DNA from: an uncultured Lachnospiraceae bacterium
Lineage (GTDB): Bacteria > Bacillota > Clostridia > Lachnospirales > Lachnospiraceae
Reading direction: 5' to 3'
DNA: 27,255 bases
Assembly (NCBI GenBank): GCA_910577735.1
Contig: CAJTOO010000033.1
Location: 1-27,255 of the forward strand
The position numbers were made by a program, and so were the translations under genes. Under the pieces are notes generated by a model, which saw nothing but the letters and a program-made list of their open reading frames with translations, was not told where the DNA came from and searched no databases. Below, in pieces: positions 1-8,031 of the stretch (positions are counted from its first letter, which is position 1; the number at the start of each line of letters is the position of its first letter).

Positions 1-464
1 TTTGAAAGAACAGTAGAATTTACTCCTGCACTGGATTTTACTTTTGCAATTAAGCTCAGATCATTATTACGGTTTTCTGTATGTACACTTTCAATCAGCA
101 CGGTCTCCGGGGAATAATCAATAACCGATACCTGAAATACTTGCGAAATCTTGAATATCCCGTCAATATCTCGATCCGAGCAGTTATTGATTCTTACAAA
201 CATCAGCTCTTTCATATGGATCGCAATGTCTGTGTAATCAACTACCTTAATTACCTCAACACACCGGCCCAGCTGCTTTTTTACCTGTTCAAATGTTCTG
301 TCATCACTGGTTAAGCTGATTGTCATACGGGAAACCGTTCTGTCCTCGGTTGGCCCCACGGTCAGGCTGGCCAGGTTATAGGACTTCCCGGAAAACAGTC
401 CCGATATTCTGGCAAGAACCCCTACATCATTTTCAACAAATAAACAAATCCATCTCTTTTTCAT
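1..464 (-). CDS. ilvN: Acetolactate synthase small (regulatory) subunit, 3'-truncated by window edge
   Basis: This is the regulatory subunit of acetohydroxyacid synthase, which binds valine through an ACT domain and tunes the first common step of branched-chain amino-acid synthesis. I translated the minus strand from the ATG at 464. It begins MKKRWICLFVENDVGVLARI and continues with GLFSGKSYNLASLTVGPTED and DRTVSRMTISL, which is the typical N-terminal ACT domain of IlvN/IlvH. The frame stays open to base 1, so about 154 residues are visible and the C-terminus lies outside. The start overlaps the ilvB stop codon in an ATGA (461-464), which indicates translational coupling. The symbol ilvH is an equally valid name. 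Confidence 0.93.
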   Translation of the reverse strand, partial: MKKRWICLFVENDVGVLARISGLFSGKSYNLASLTVGPTEDRTVSRMTISLTSDDRTFEQVKKQLGRCVEVIKVVDYTDIAIHMKELMFVRINNCSDRDIDGIFKISQVFQVSVIDYSPETVLIESVHTENRNNDLSLIAKVKSSAGVNSTVLS

Positions 465-2194
465 ATTCCCTTATCCCCGCTTTCCAGTATCATGTCGTCC
501 AAAGCATTGCCGGGCGGAACAATCGGCATAACATTTTCCTCCGGCTCAATGATAAATTCAATGACAGTAGGTACTTTTAAGGTGTGTTTTGCGTTTTCAA
601 AGGCGGCGGCAATCTCATTTTCTTTTGTTACGCGAATACTGTTTGCCCCGTAGCTTTCCGCCAATTTAAGAAAATCCGGCGTATATTCCGGGCAGTGCTC
701 TGTCGGGGTATTGCAGCTGCCAGGGCAGCTTTTCCTGTACCGCATACAGGTGCTGGAATAACGCCTGTCAAAAAACATTTCCTGCCATTGCCGTACATTT
801 CCCAAATAACCGTTGTTCAGTATGCAGATGGTGATTGGAAGTTCATAGCAGATTGCGGTCGCCATTTCCTGAATGTTCATCTGCATGCCGCCGTCCCCGG
901 AAATAACGATAACATCCTTTAACGGATTTCCGATTTGGGCTCCAATAGCAGCCGGAAAGCCATAGCCCATGGTTCCTAAGCCCCCGGAGGTCAGCATCTG
1001 CTTCTTTTCGCTTAATTCCAGGAACTGTGTCGCCCATAACTGGTTCTGCCCCACATCTGTGGCAATGACCGCGTTGTCAAACGTATGGTTGATTGCCCTT
1101 ATCACTTTTTCCGGGGTCAGCCCTTCTGTTTTCATGGAAAGGGGATACTGGCTTTTCCACTGCCTGATCTGCTCCAGCCATTCCTCCGTATCTAATTTCT
1201 GCGCTTTTTCAAGCAATGCCAAAAGAGCCGTTTTTGCGTCCGCAACAATGGGAATATCCACCTCTATATTTCTGGAAATCGAAGCGGGGTCTATATCTAT
1301 ATGAATGATTGCCGCATGGGTGGCAAAGTGTCCGGTTTTTCCTGTTATGCGGTCATTAAACCTTGTCCCGATAGAAAAGAGGACGTCACAATGACTGATA
1401 GCTGTATTGGCTGCATAGCTTCCATGGATTCCCAGATTCCCGATATACAAGTCATGGGTTGTGGGAATTGCCCCTTTTCCCATGATGGTAGTAACAACGG
1501 GAACCCCTGTCATTTCTGCTAGCTTTAGCATTTCCGAATGTGCATGGCTGATGTTCACGCCGCCGCCGACCAAAAAGACGGGCTTCTTTGCGTGATTCAA
1601 TGTTTCCAGTGCTTTCTTTAACTGTCCCGGATGAACGGAAAGCTTCGGCTTATATCCTCTGATTTCGATTTCTTCCGGGTAGTCGTCACTGCCATATTCC
1701 CTCTGTATATCCTTCGGTAAATCGACAACAACAACGCCCGGTTTCCCTGTCCGGGAAATAAGAAAGGCTTTCCTGATGACCGCCGCCAATTCCTCACGTT
1801 TGCGAACCGTTACGGCGTATTTGCAGATACTTCTTGTGATACCCACAATATCAACCTCCTGAAAGGCGTCATTGCCAATCAGCCCAGTAGGTACCTGCCC
1901 GGTGAAGCATACCAGTGGAACACTGTCATAATTCGCTGTCGCTATCCCTGTCACTAAATTGGTAGCTCCCGGTCCGCTTGTAACCAGACAGACCCCGACT
2001 TTTCCCGTGGAGCGTGCGTATCCGTCCGCCGCATGGACTAATCCCTGCTCATGCCGCGGCAAAATAACATCAATATCCTGCTCGCCATAAAGGGCATTAA
2101 ACAGGTCGATTGCCTGTCCGCCCGGGTAGGCAAACAGGGTATCTACCTGCTCCGCCTTGAGAGCTTTCACAAATAATTCCGCGCCTGTAATCAT
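461..2194 (-). CDS. ilvB: Acetolactate synthase large (catalytic) subunit
   Basis: This is the thiamine-diphosphate enzyme that condenses two pyruvates to acetolactate, or pyruvate with 2-oxobutyrate. Visible motifs are the N-terminal YPGGQAID, the catalytic-glutamate stretch PRHEQGLVHAADGYAR, TSGPGATNL, and the ThDP/Mg site GDGGMQMN followed about 25 residues later by NN. Length is 577 residues from the chosen start, normal for the family. Three ATGs lie in a row (2192-2200). The AAGGAGG at 2203-2209 is 2 nt from the first and 8 nt from the third, so I take the third (2194), with 2197 as the close alternative. The open frame upstream to 2269 has no ribosome site. Near the C-terminal third a four-cysteine insert (KSCPGSCNTPTEHCPEY) separates the DRRYS and PDFLKLAESYG segments. 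It is followed by ilvN. Confidence 0.94.
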   Translation of the reverse strand: MITGAELFVKALKAEQVDTLFAYPGGQAIDLFNALYGEQDIDVILPRHEQGLVHAADGYARSTGKVGVCLVTSGPGATNLVTGIATANYDSVPLVCFTGQVPTGLIGNDAFQEVDIVGITRSICKYAVTVRKREELAAVIRKAFLISRTGKPGVVVVDLPKDIQREYGSDDYPEEIEIRGYKPKLSVHPGQLKKALETLNHAKKPVFLVGGGVNISHAHSEMLKLAEMTGVPVVTTIMGKGAIPTTHDLYIGNLGIHGSYAANTAISHCDVLFSIGTRFNDRITGKTGHFATHAAIIHIDIDPASISRNIEVDIPIVADAKTALLALLEKAQKLDTEEWLEQIRQWKSQYPLSMKTEGLTPEKVIRAINHTFDNAVIATDVGQNQLWATQFLELSEKKQMLTSGGLGTMGYGFPAAIGAQIGNPLKDVIVISGDGGMQMNIQEMATAICYELPITICILNNGYLGNVRQWQEMFFDRRYSSTCMRYRKSCPGSCNTPTEHCPEYTPDFLKLAESYGANSIRVTKENEIAAAFENAKHTLKVPTVIEFIIEPEENVMPIVPPGNALDDMILESGDKGI

Positions 2195-2291
2195 CATCAT
2201 TGCCTCCTTGTATGCGTGTACTTGCTTGCTTTTAGGTATGATAAAATGGCACTGAATATACAGTACCATTTATAACAGTTCGGATACCCCT

Positions 2292-2409
2292 TGAACTGTT
2301 ACGACATACAGCCATTTAAAATCGCCTGCGGCGATGGGCTGTATGCCCGCGGCCATTGCGTTATCGTACGGTCAGCGCGGTAAACGCGCAGACCTATCTG
2401 AACTGTTAC
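2292..2409. repeat. Hairpin-rich element bounded by 11-bp direct repeats (between ilvB and tetR)
   Basis: The 11-mer TGAACTGTTAC occurs at 2292-2302 and again at 2399-2409. Between them is a nested hairpin (outer arms CATACAGCC 2305-2313 and GGCTGTATG 2337-2345, inner arms ATCGCC and GGCGAT) and a small GCGCG/CGCGC hairpin at 2375-2389. A further inverted pair, AACAGTTC 2274-2281 and GAACTGTT 2293-2300, overlaps the left repeat. The rest of the gap has a hairpin at 2246-2267 (GGCACTG/CAGTACC-like arms). No gene, T-box or clear ilvB promoter is seen in 2195-2417. It may be a small non-coding repeat or miniature element. Confidence 0.5.
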
Positions 2410-2417
2410 TGCCATTT

Positions 2418-2996
2418 TTACTTCTGTACAATCCCATTTACAAATATCTTCACACTGTTTTTGATAAATTCTTCTCTGCCCACATCCGTAAGGTTCTGGC
2501 CAAAAGACGCATTTAAAAAGGTATAACCAAACGTGGAAGAAAAAACAGTCATTGCCAGACTTTCAAAATCATAATGAGGAATTTTCCCCAGTTCCTCCAT
2601 TTTCCTGAAGTATTCTGTCAGAGAAGAAATAAATGCCTGTGGTACTTTCATGATCATAGAGGCAGTTTCTTCATAAAGCTGCGGCGCTCTTAAGCCAATG
2701 GACAGATTTACAAAATCCGGAGTGATTTTATCCATATATGCGTTCATAAACATCTCTAAATCCGGCTCTAACTCCCATTGCACATTTTGAAAAAGCTCCG
2801 GCGTAACATGCGCTCTCCATTTTTCCTGAGATACCCCATGGAGTACAATATCTTTTTTATTTTGAAATTTACGGAACAGCGTACACTCATTTACGCCGGC
2901 TAAACGTGCGATATCTTTTGTCGTTGTGGCAACATACCCTTTATCACGAATCAGAGACATGGTTGCGTCAATAATTTTTTGGCTTGTTTCGTCCAT
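2418..2996 (-). CDS. TetR-family transcriptional regulator
   Basis: This is a one-component repressor of about 192 residues. The N-terminal helix-turn-helix is clear: TSQKIIDATMSLIRDKGYVA, then TTKDIARLAGVNECTLFRKF and NKKDIVLHG. The C-terminal half is the variable ligand-binding and dimer domain, so the ligand cannot be read from the sequence. I chose the ATG at 2996 over upstream in-frame ATGs at 3056 and 3029 because those fall inside the -35 and -10 boxes of the promoter at 3028-3056. A purine-rich GGGGTGGG lies just upstream of the chosen start. The operator at 3011-3024 suggests autorepression. No gene is cotranscribed in front of it. Confidence 0.9.
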   Translation of the reverse strand: MDETSQKIIDATMSLIRDKGYVATTTKDIARLAGVNECTLFRKFQNKKDIVLHGVSQEKWRAHVTPELFQNVQWELEPDLEMFMNAYMDKITPDFVNLSIGLRAPQLYEETASMIMKVPQAFISSLTEYFRKMEELGKIPHYDFESLAMTVFSSTFGYTFLNASFGQNLTDVGREEFIKNSVKIFVNGIVQK

Positions 2997-3010
2997 TCTT
3001 CCCACCCCTA

Positions 3011-3056
3011 AGCAAGTGCTTGCTATCATTCTATTCTCCTTTTTGTAAAAAGTCAA
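3011..3056 (-). promoter_or_regulatory. Sigma-A promoter with TetR-type operator for the regulator at 2418-2996
   Basis: On the minus strand TTGACT (3051-3056) and TAGAAT (3028-3033) are separated by exactly 17 nt. Just downstream, at the expected transcription start, lies the inverted repeat AGCAAG-N2-CTTGCT (3011-3024). Its position over the start site fits autorepression by the adjacent TetR protein, which is an inference. Confidence 0.8.
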
Positions 3057-3083
3057 TAGAAAAGATAATTCCTCCCGCTTTAC

Positions 3084-3485
3084 TTATGAGGTATGCTCCA
3101 AAGCTTTTCTTAAATCCGTTATATATAAAGCCTGCTGCTTTTTCAGATACGCTCCGATAAACGGTTTCATAAACCATTTTTTTGCTGTAACATCCTCCGT
3201 GAAATCAACCGTTGTTACGTTGCCTTTGCTGGAGAAAATCCCTGTCCAATGCCCATGCATATTATCATTCTCCATATCAAATTCTAAACGCCGGCATTCT
3301 TCCCTCACTGTAACGGTGAAGGCGGTCTGGTAGCCGGATGTTGTATATTCCACGAACTGCTTATCATCTATAATCTCAACCCTGCTCAGATCGCTGCGCC
3401 ACGCCGTATCCTCCAGAGAAGTCACAATCTCCCAAACCTTTTGCAGTTCTGCGTGAAAGTCTGCTCTTATATTTGAAACTGCCAT
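3084..3485 (-). CDS. SRPBCC (START/polyketide-cyclase-like) family protein
   Basis: This protein of 133 residues has the pattern of the SRPBCC lipid or hydrophobic-ligand binding fold: an N-terminal strand and helix (SNIRADFHAELQKVWEIVTS), a central antiparallel sheet including VTTVDFTEDVTA, and a long C-terminal helix (MKPFIGAYLKKQQALYITDL). Close relatives are usually annotated only as SRPBCC family, and no substrate can be inferred. The ATG follows the stop of the tetR pseudogene by one base (TAAGATG), with a modest AAGGAAT site upstream, so it is probably the last gene of the 5448-3084 transcript. Confidence 0.75.
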   Translation of the reverse strand: MAVSNIRADFHAELQKVWEIVTSLEDTAWRSDLSRVEIIDDKQFVEYTTSGYQTAFTVTVREECRRLEFDMENDNMHGHWTGIFSSKGNVTTVDFTEDVTAKKWFMKPFIGAYLKKQQALYITDLRKALEHTS

Positions 3486-3486
3486 C

Positions 3487-3859
3487 TTAATGATTCCTTT
3501 CTTTCAGGTATACCCTTTTCCACTGTCCAACTCTTTTCAGGAAGTCCTTTTCCAGAGAATCCGGGTTCAGCTCCCCGGTTGAAAACATCTTCCAGTAACA
3601 GCTGAGAAGATAACCGTTAATCTCTTCTAACAGCAGCCGCGTATCAATCCCCGGCCGGAACAGATCCATATCTGCCGGCCCCCGTATATATTCTGTTCCG
3701 TGAAGATAGGCTGTCTTATAATGATTTGGATACGCCGCCGGCATCCGCAAGCCTGGACATGGACGCATTTTTATAGCTGTTCCTGGAAAACACACCATAT
3801 GCCGCATTTATGATCTGCTCCTGCCTTTCCTGCGGTAGCGCAAAAAACTTCCCGTTCAT
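3487..3859 (-). pseudogene. TetR-family regulator remnant with internal deletion and frame change
   Basis: From ATG 3859 (AGGAGG six bases upstream, ATGA overlap with the AlkD gene) the frame encodes a normal TetR helix-turn-helix, MNGKFFALPQERQEQIINAA then ASMSRLADAGGVSKSL, and stops right after KSL near 3716. A second frame starting over the same bases carries a typical TetR C-terminus (GIDTRLLLEEINGYLLSC, LEKDFLKRVGQWKRVYLKE) ending at 3487. Intact members are about 190 residues; here roughly 60 residues between the halves are gone and the frames no longer match. The N-terminal piece alone could still be made as a DNA-binding fragment of about 47 residues. Confidence 0.8.
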
Positions 3860-4581
3860 CCCGAACCTCCTGATTCCTTTCCCATCCTGGTATTTGCGGA
3901 AATCAGACGTCCCCGTCCTTCTGCCTTTACCATGGTTTCCAGTTCCTTCGCCGCATCCTTTCCAATCCACCTCAATGCCTTGCTTTCTCCCTCTATCCAT
4001 TCATGCGCCAGCAAAAGCGCCTTTTCGTTATAATGAAAATTCTTTTTCCCGATTTCTCTCAAAGCAGTGGAAACCGCCTTTTTTACCTGCTCCCGCCCAT
4101 CATCCGCATACTTCGTAACCAGCTCCAGATAGCCGTCCACCGTTTCATCCGTCAGCTTCCTGTCATGTATCACAGAAGCCGCAATCAGCACAAATGCCGC
4201 CCTTTTTTTATATAACTGTGGTTCCTGTATCCACTTTGCAATAAAAATATCCCTGCTCTTCATCTTCAAAAATAAGTTTTTACACAGGTGGTCGCATAAA
4301 TCCCAGGAAACCACATCAAGGAGCAGCCTTTCCGCCTCAGCATCTGTTGTCGCCTTCGGGTTCATCAACAAGACCGCCAGCATCCTTGCCTCGTGGTATT
4401 TTGTATTCCACAGTTCAGATGCCAGCTCCTGCGATTTCCCGGCTTTCTTGGCAAGGCCCCTTACTACGGACGTTGCCACACCAATACTGTTTTCGGCCGG
4501 TATCCCCATCCGAATCATATTTTCCCTGTAGTTCTCAGAAGCCTGCGCCCTAAGCTCTTTTATTATCTCCTGACAATCCAT
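3856..4581 (-). CDS. DNA alkylation repair protein, AlkD-like HEAT-repeat family
   Basis: This 241-residue helical protein belongs to the AlkD/AlkC-like glycosylase family, which removes N3- or N7-alkylated purines from DNA. The sequence shows the expected string of HEAT-like helices: YHEARMLAVLLMNPKATTD, VVSWDLCDHLCKNLFLK (the conserved WDLCD pattern), KKRAAFVLIAASVIHDRKL, VKKAVSTALREIGKKN and the terminal KALLLAHEWIEGESKALRW. The ATG at 4581 lies 30 nt after the AraC stop, and its own stop overlaps the following tetR pseudogene (ATGA). Substrate range cannot be told from the sequence. Confidence 0.88.
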   Translation of the reverse strand: MDCQEIIKELRAQASENYRENMIRMGIPAENSIGVATSVVRGLAKKAGKSQELASELWNTKYHEARMLAVLLMNPKATTDAEAERLLLDVVSWDLCDHLCKNLFLKMKSRDIFIAKWIQEPQLYKKRAAFVLIAASVIHDRKLTDETVDGYLELVTKYADDGREQVKKAVSTALREIGKKNFHYNEKALLLAHEWIEGESKALRWIGKDAAKELETMVKAEGRGRLISANTRMGKESGGSG

Positions 4582-4611
4582 CAGTATCCTCCTTCCGGTT
4601 CCACGCCCTTC

Positions 4612-5448
4612 TTATCGTACAGGAAGCCAGTATTCATAGACTGCGTCTTCCGGATCTGCACGGAGATACACCTCAATATCCGGTATCTCTGCATAGGTGT
4701 AGCCGGACGTAGGGAGCCATTGGGTAATGACACGCCTTTCCAGCTCCTGAAGGGTACGGTTCGTTCCTTTTCCTTCAAAAACCGCCCATTTGCATGCCGG
4801 AATCTGATACGCTTCGTATTCCCCCTGCTTCTGATCGGAACGGACAGCAATCAGATATTTCCAGTCTTCCGTATGATGGATACTGACCCCGAGAAGTCCC
4901 TCCGGCTTTCCCTCTGCCATGGAAAGTAATCTGGCAAGTGTTCCGTCTGCCAGCGCGGCATCCCATACCGTTGGTATCCTTTCAAAATTCTCCGTCAGTT
5001 CTTTCGACAGGGGACAGGACAGTCCCAGTATCCGGAACGCTTCTTTTTCCTCTATCCTGAATTGCAGCGGCGCCCCTCCGTGGATTGCCATAGAAAAAGA
5101 AATGGGGGGATATGCCTGAAAGGATACAGGTTCCGTTTTTACAGCAGAGGGCGTGATTCCATGAAAATTCTTAAAAGCCCTGGTAAACGCGGTGGGGGAT
5201 TCATAACCATACTTCATGGCAATATCCGTTACTTTCCCATTTCCCTTTTGCAGTTCCACGGCGGACATAGACAGCCTGCGCCGCCGTATGTATTCCCGCA
5301 GTGTCATGTCTGTCATATATAAAAACATCTGTTGGAAATAGTAGGAAGGGCAGCCCGCAATCCCGGCTACATCCTCATAGTCCAGTTCCCCATCCAGGTT
5401 CTCTTCTATAAAATCAATCGCCTGGTTCAACCGTTTTATCCAGTCCAT
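4612..5448 (-). CDS. AraC-family regulator with GyrI-like effector domain
   Basis: This protein of 278 residues has two domains. Residues about 1-105 form the double helix-turn-helix of AraC/XylS proteins (LDYEDVAGIAGCPSYYFQQM, then VTDIAMKYGYESPTAFTRAF and HGITPSAVK). Residues about 120-278 resemble the GyrI/SOUL-like small-molecule-binding domain (EAFRILGLSCPLSKE, ACKWAVFEGKG, YAEIPDIEVYL). This is the Rob/BmrR-type design that usually senses hydrophobic compounds. The ATG follows GGGGGG. In the 88-nt gap upstream a TATACT (plus 5471-5476 complement) may be a -10 box, with a weak -35. It precedes the AlkD gene by 30 nt, so a shared mRNA is likely. Confidence 0.88.
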   Translation of the reverse strand: MDWIKRLNQAIDFIEENLDGELDYEDVAGIAGCPSYYFQQMFLYMTDMTLREYIRRRRLSMSAVELQKGNGKVTDIAMKYGYESPTAFTRAFKNFHGITPSAVKTEPVSFQAYPPISFSMAIHGGAPLQFRIEEKEAFRILGLSCPLSKELTENFERIPTVWDAALADGTLARLLSMAEGKPEGLLGVSIHHTEDWKYLIAVRSDQKQGEYEAYQIPACKWAVFEGKGTNRTLQELERRVITQWLPTSGYTYAEIPDIEVYLRADPEDAVYEYWLPVR

Positions 5449-5536
5449 CGCATTCCCCCCTGCTGTTTTAAGTATAGCCTATTATCTCACAAAAAACCTC
5501 TCATTTGAACGATACGAATTGATAGCCCGAAAGAAC

Positions 5537-6280
5537 TCACTCCCATTTAAAAAATTTCACCGCTGCGCCTGCGCACAGAATAGTAACAATCCCCATAACC
5601 GCTGCCGGTGTCCAGACAGATTCCATATGTATTCCCAGGAAAGCCGCCTTCATAAGCTGTATCCCCTGTGTCAGCGGGAAAAGGGCTACGATTTTCTGCA
5701 TCATCTCCGGCATCACCTCAAAGGGCAGCGTGGCCCCGGAAAAGATCAGCATGGGAAAGTACAAAAGGCAGGCGATTACACTGGCCATTTTTTCATTTTT
5801 CGCAATGCCGCCCACCATCATCCCGATGCTTAAGGTGGAAACCAGGGTAAGGAGCCAGCTCCCAAGGAATGCCGCCGGGCTGATGGGAAGCCTTACGCCC
5901 CAGAATACAGCCGCCATCGGAAAAACCAAAGCCATGGAAACCGCAGCATACAGCACATAGATGGTAAATTCCACCCCCAGCAGCATAACCGGGCTGATGG
6001 GCGTCACCCGGAACCGTTTGAGGATTTTCCGTTCCCGGTACCCTGCTACCACCAGAGGCAGTCCCATCAGGCCCCCGGCGCAGATGGAGATGGTACAGAC
6101 CGCGCTCATGGACTGCTCCAGGAACGTATACTCCGCCCCCGGAAAAGCGGGCTTTGTCTGGTAAATAAAACCAAGGATGACCAGTACCACAACCGGCATA
6201 ATGACGGCAAAAATCACCATATTCATATTCCGGATATTTAGTTTCAGTTCTGTTTTTAAAAGGCTAAAAAAAGTTCTCAT
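5537..6280 (-). CDS. ABC-2 type transporter permease
   Basis: This integral membrane protein of 247 residues has about six predicted hydrophobic segments (for example MNMVIFAVIMPVVVLVILGF, IYVLYAAVSMALVFPMAAVF, SVIACLLYFPMLIFSGATLP, VMGIVTILCAGAAVKFF) and the ABC-2 family signature region GGIAKNEKMASVIACLL with PFEVMPEMMQKI. It forms the channel of an exporter with the ATPase encoded just before it; the two genes overlap by ATGA (6277-6280). The family exports drugs, peptides or lipids. The substrate here is unknown, though the AraC/GyrI partners suggest an antimicrobial or amphiphile. Confidence 0.9.
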   Translation of the reverse strand: MRTFFSLLKTELKLNIRNMNMVIFAVIMPVVVLVILGFIYQTKPAFPGAEYTFLEQSMSAVCTISICAGGLMGLPLVVAGYRERKILKRFRVTPISPVMLLGVEFTIYVLYAAVSMALVFPMAAVFWGVRLPISPAAFLGSWLLTLVSTLSIGMMVGGIAKNEKMASVIACLLYFPMLIFSGATLPFEVMPEMMQKIVALFPLTQGIQLMKAAFLGIHMESVWTPAAVMGIVTILCAGAAVKFFKWE

Positions 6281-7020
6281 GCCACAACCTCCTCGTCCGC
6301 AAATTTCAAATAGGCATCCTCCAGACGTTCACAGCCACTCTGGGCCTTTGCCTGCTCCACGGTGCCGTAAAACACAGCCTCCCCTTTTCTCAGGATACAG
6401 ATCTGGTCGCAGAGGGCTTCCACCTCATCCATGAAATGGGAAGTGAGGAAGATGGTCAGCCCTTCGCCCTTCAAATCCTCAAGAATCTTCCACACCGTCC
6501 GGCGTGCCCTCGCGTCCAGCCCGGTAGTCAGCTCGTCCAGGAACACAAGCTCCGGGTTCGGTATCAACGCCAGGACAATAAACAGCCGCTGGCGCTCCCC
6601 GCCGGAAAGACTTTTCACGGCATGGTTTATCTTATCCCCGATTCCGAAACGTTCACACAGCTTCCGCCAGTCTGCCGGCCTCTCATACAGGCAGGCGGTT
6701 TCCCCGCAAAGCTCGGATACCCTGATTTCCGGCTGGTAATCCCCTTCCTGAAACTGGACGCCCACTTTCTGAAATACGGTGTGCCGGTCCTTTTTTGCAT
6801 CCCGCCCCAATACCAGGGCGGTTCCGCCATCCGCCTGTTTCGTTCCCAGGATGCATTCGATAGTGGTACTTTTTCCGGCGCCGTTTGCCCCCAGCAGGCC
6901 AAAGACTGTGCCGGCCTTAACCGATAGATTCAGATCTTTCAGCACGGTTCTTCCCTGATAGCTTTTGGTCAGGCCCTTTGTCAGGACGGCTTCTTCTATC
7001 TTTTTTATGGTTTCGCTCAT
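6277..7020 (-). CDS. ABC transporter ATP-binding protein (DrrA/CcmA-type)
   Basis: This cytoplasmic ATPase of 247 residues powers the permease encoded downstream. Visible motifs are Walker A GANGAGKS (residues 44-51), Q-loop VQFQEGDYQP, signature LSGGERQRL, Walker B LVFLDELTTGLD and the H-loop TSHFMDEVE. Leu stands in place of the common Pro in the DEPT motif, which is a mild oddity. Start ATG 7020 follows AAGGAGG. The gene lies 34 nt behind the AraC gene and overlaps the permease, so AraC-ATPase-permease is one transcription unit. Confidence 0.94.
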   Translation of the reverse strand: MSETIKKIEEAVLTKGLTKSYQGRTVLKDLNLSVKAGTVFGLLGANGAGKSTTIECILGTKQADGGTALVLGRDAKKDRHTVFQKVGVQFQEGDYQPEIRVSELCGETACLYERPADWRKLCERFGIGDKINHAVKSLSGGERQRLFIVLALIPNPELVFLDELTTGLDARARRTVWKILEDLKGEGLTIFLTSHFMDEVEALCDQICILRKGEAVFYGTVEQAKAQSGCERLEDAYLKFADEEVVA

Positions 7021-7054
7021 CTTATCCTCCTTTTTCAGATAACGGTACGCACCG

Positions 7055-7945
7055 TTACACCTGCTGTTTTCTGATTGCCCGAAGCTCGATATATCCCCTC
7101 TCCCCTCTGGGTTCCAACTGGATACGGGGATTGTCCTCGTCCCACTCGTATCCGATTACAGTCGGGTCATAGTGGTCGATGGCATACTGTACGGCAAGAA
7201 TCGCCTGGGAATAATCCTCCTCCCGGAAAGGCTCCCCCTGGACTGCCAGATACTCGGCGGCAGGCAGGGAAATGACATCAAATCCCTCCGGGATTTCCCC
7301 TTCGTAATCCGCCTCTGCCTCCACGCCCTGTACATAGGTGGAGGTGCCGGGCTTTTTATAGGCATCCGGCAGCCACAGGCAGACCGGCTCCCCACAGAGA
7401 GAATCCATGCTTTTTAATATCCCCCAGACCTCGCAGCTCACTTCTTCACAGTACGCAAAATAATCTTCCGCTTTTATCCCCCGTTTGATGATGACTTTTC
7501 TCTCCGGTTTCCGGATTACCTGGACAAATACGCTCTGCAGATTCTTCATTTCCATATCCAAAACATCCTCCCTCAGTTCTCTGAATTTTACGCCATATGG
7601 GATAAACAGGGCAATGGGCACCGGGTCCTTCAGATATTCCCCCGGCCTGCAGCCGAATTCCCGGTAAAAGGCACGGGTATACCCGTCCACACTGCCAAAC
7701 CCGCAGTCAAAGGCCGCCTCCGTCACAAGGCACTGTTCCTCCTTCAGCCGCATGGCGGAACGGGAAAGCCGGAGCCTGCGGATATATTCTGCCGGCGTCA
7801 CCCCCAAAAACTCCTTAAACAGCCGGTAGGAATGCCAGGGGGAAAACAGGGAGACGGCTGACAGCTGTGCCAGTGTGATATCCGCTTCCAGATGGGTTTC
7901 GATATAATCCTGCATCCTCTGGACCGCCGCTGTCTGTTCTTTCAA
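7055..7945 (-). CDS. AraC-family regulator with GyrI-like effector domain, first gene of the ABC exporter operon
   Basis: This protein is 296 residues. The N-terminal double helix-turn-helix is at about residues 8-105 (ITLAQLSAVSLFSPWHSYRL, LVTEAAFDCGFGSVDGYTRA, GCRPGEYL). A GyrI-like ligand domain follows (VFVQVIRKPERKVIIKRGIK, AEYLAVQGEPF, IELRAIRKQQV). The start is TTG at 7945, nine bases after AAGGAGG. A promoter with TATAAA is seen at 7976-7981. Transcription should continue into the exporter genes, so it likely activates this exporter in response to its substrate (inference). It shares only family-level likeness with the other AraC gene at 4612-5448. Confidence 0.9.
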   Translation of the reverse strand: MKEQTAAVQRMQDYIETHLEADITLAQLSAVSLFSPWHSYRLFKEFLGVTPAEYIRRLRLSRSAMRLKEEQCLVTEAAFDCGFGSVDGYTRAFYREFGCRPGEYLKDPVPIALFIPYGVKFRELREDVLDMEMKNLQSVFVQVIRKPERKVIIKRGIKAEDYFAYCEEVSCEVWGILKSMDSLCGEPVCLWLPDAYKKPGTSTYVQGVEAEADYEGEIPEGFDVISLPAAEYLAVQGEPFREEDYSQAILAVQYAIDHYDPTVIGYEWDEDNPRIQLEPRGERGYIELRAIRKQQV

Positions 7946-7975
7946 AATAAACCACCTCCTTCTTGGAGTTACTAT

Positions 7976-8014
7976 TTTATAATGATCCCCGCTTTTTGTC
8001 TCGACTTTTTTTGC
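7976..8014 (-). promoter_or_regulatory. Promoter and candidate AraC box before the exporter operon
   Basis: On the minus strand a -10 TATAAA (7976-7981) lies 17 nt from a weak -35 TCGAGA (7999-8004). The plus-strand motif CTCGACTTTTTTTGC at 8000-8014 overlaps that -35 region and recurs with one change at 10359-10373, before the UvrA-like gene. The overlap with a poor -35 is the usual place for an AraC activator site. Confidence 0.5.
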
Positions 8015-8031
8015 TGTTTTCGGGTTTTTTA

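Noticed and set aside
2195..2269. Upstream extension of ilvB to 2269
   Set aside because: No ribosome binding site, non-homologous sequence, and a strong AAGGAGG next to the three ATGs at 2192-2200.
2195..2417. T-box or leucine/valine attenuator before ilvB
   Set aside because: I found no T-box bulge sequence and no leader peptide rich in branched-chain codons.
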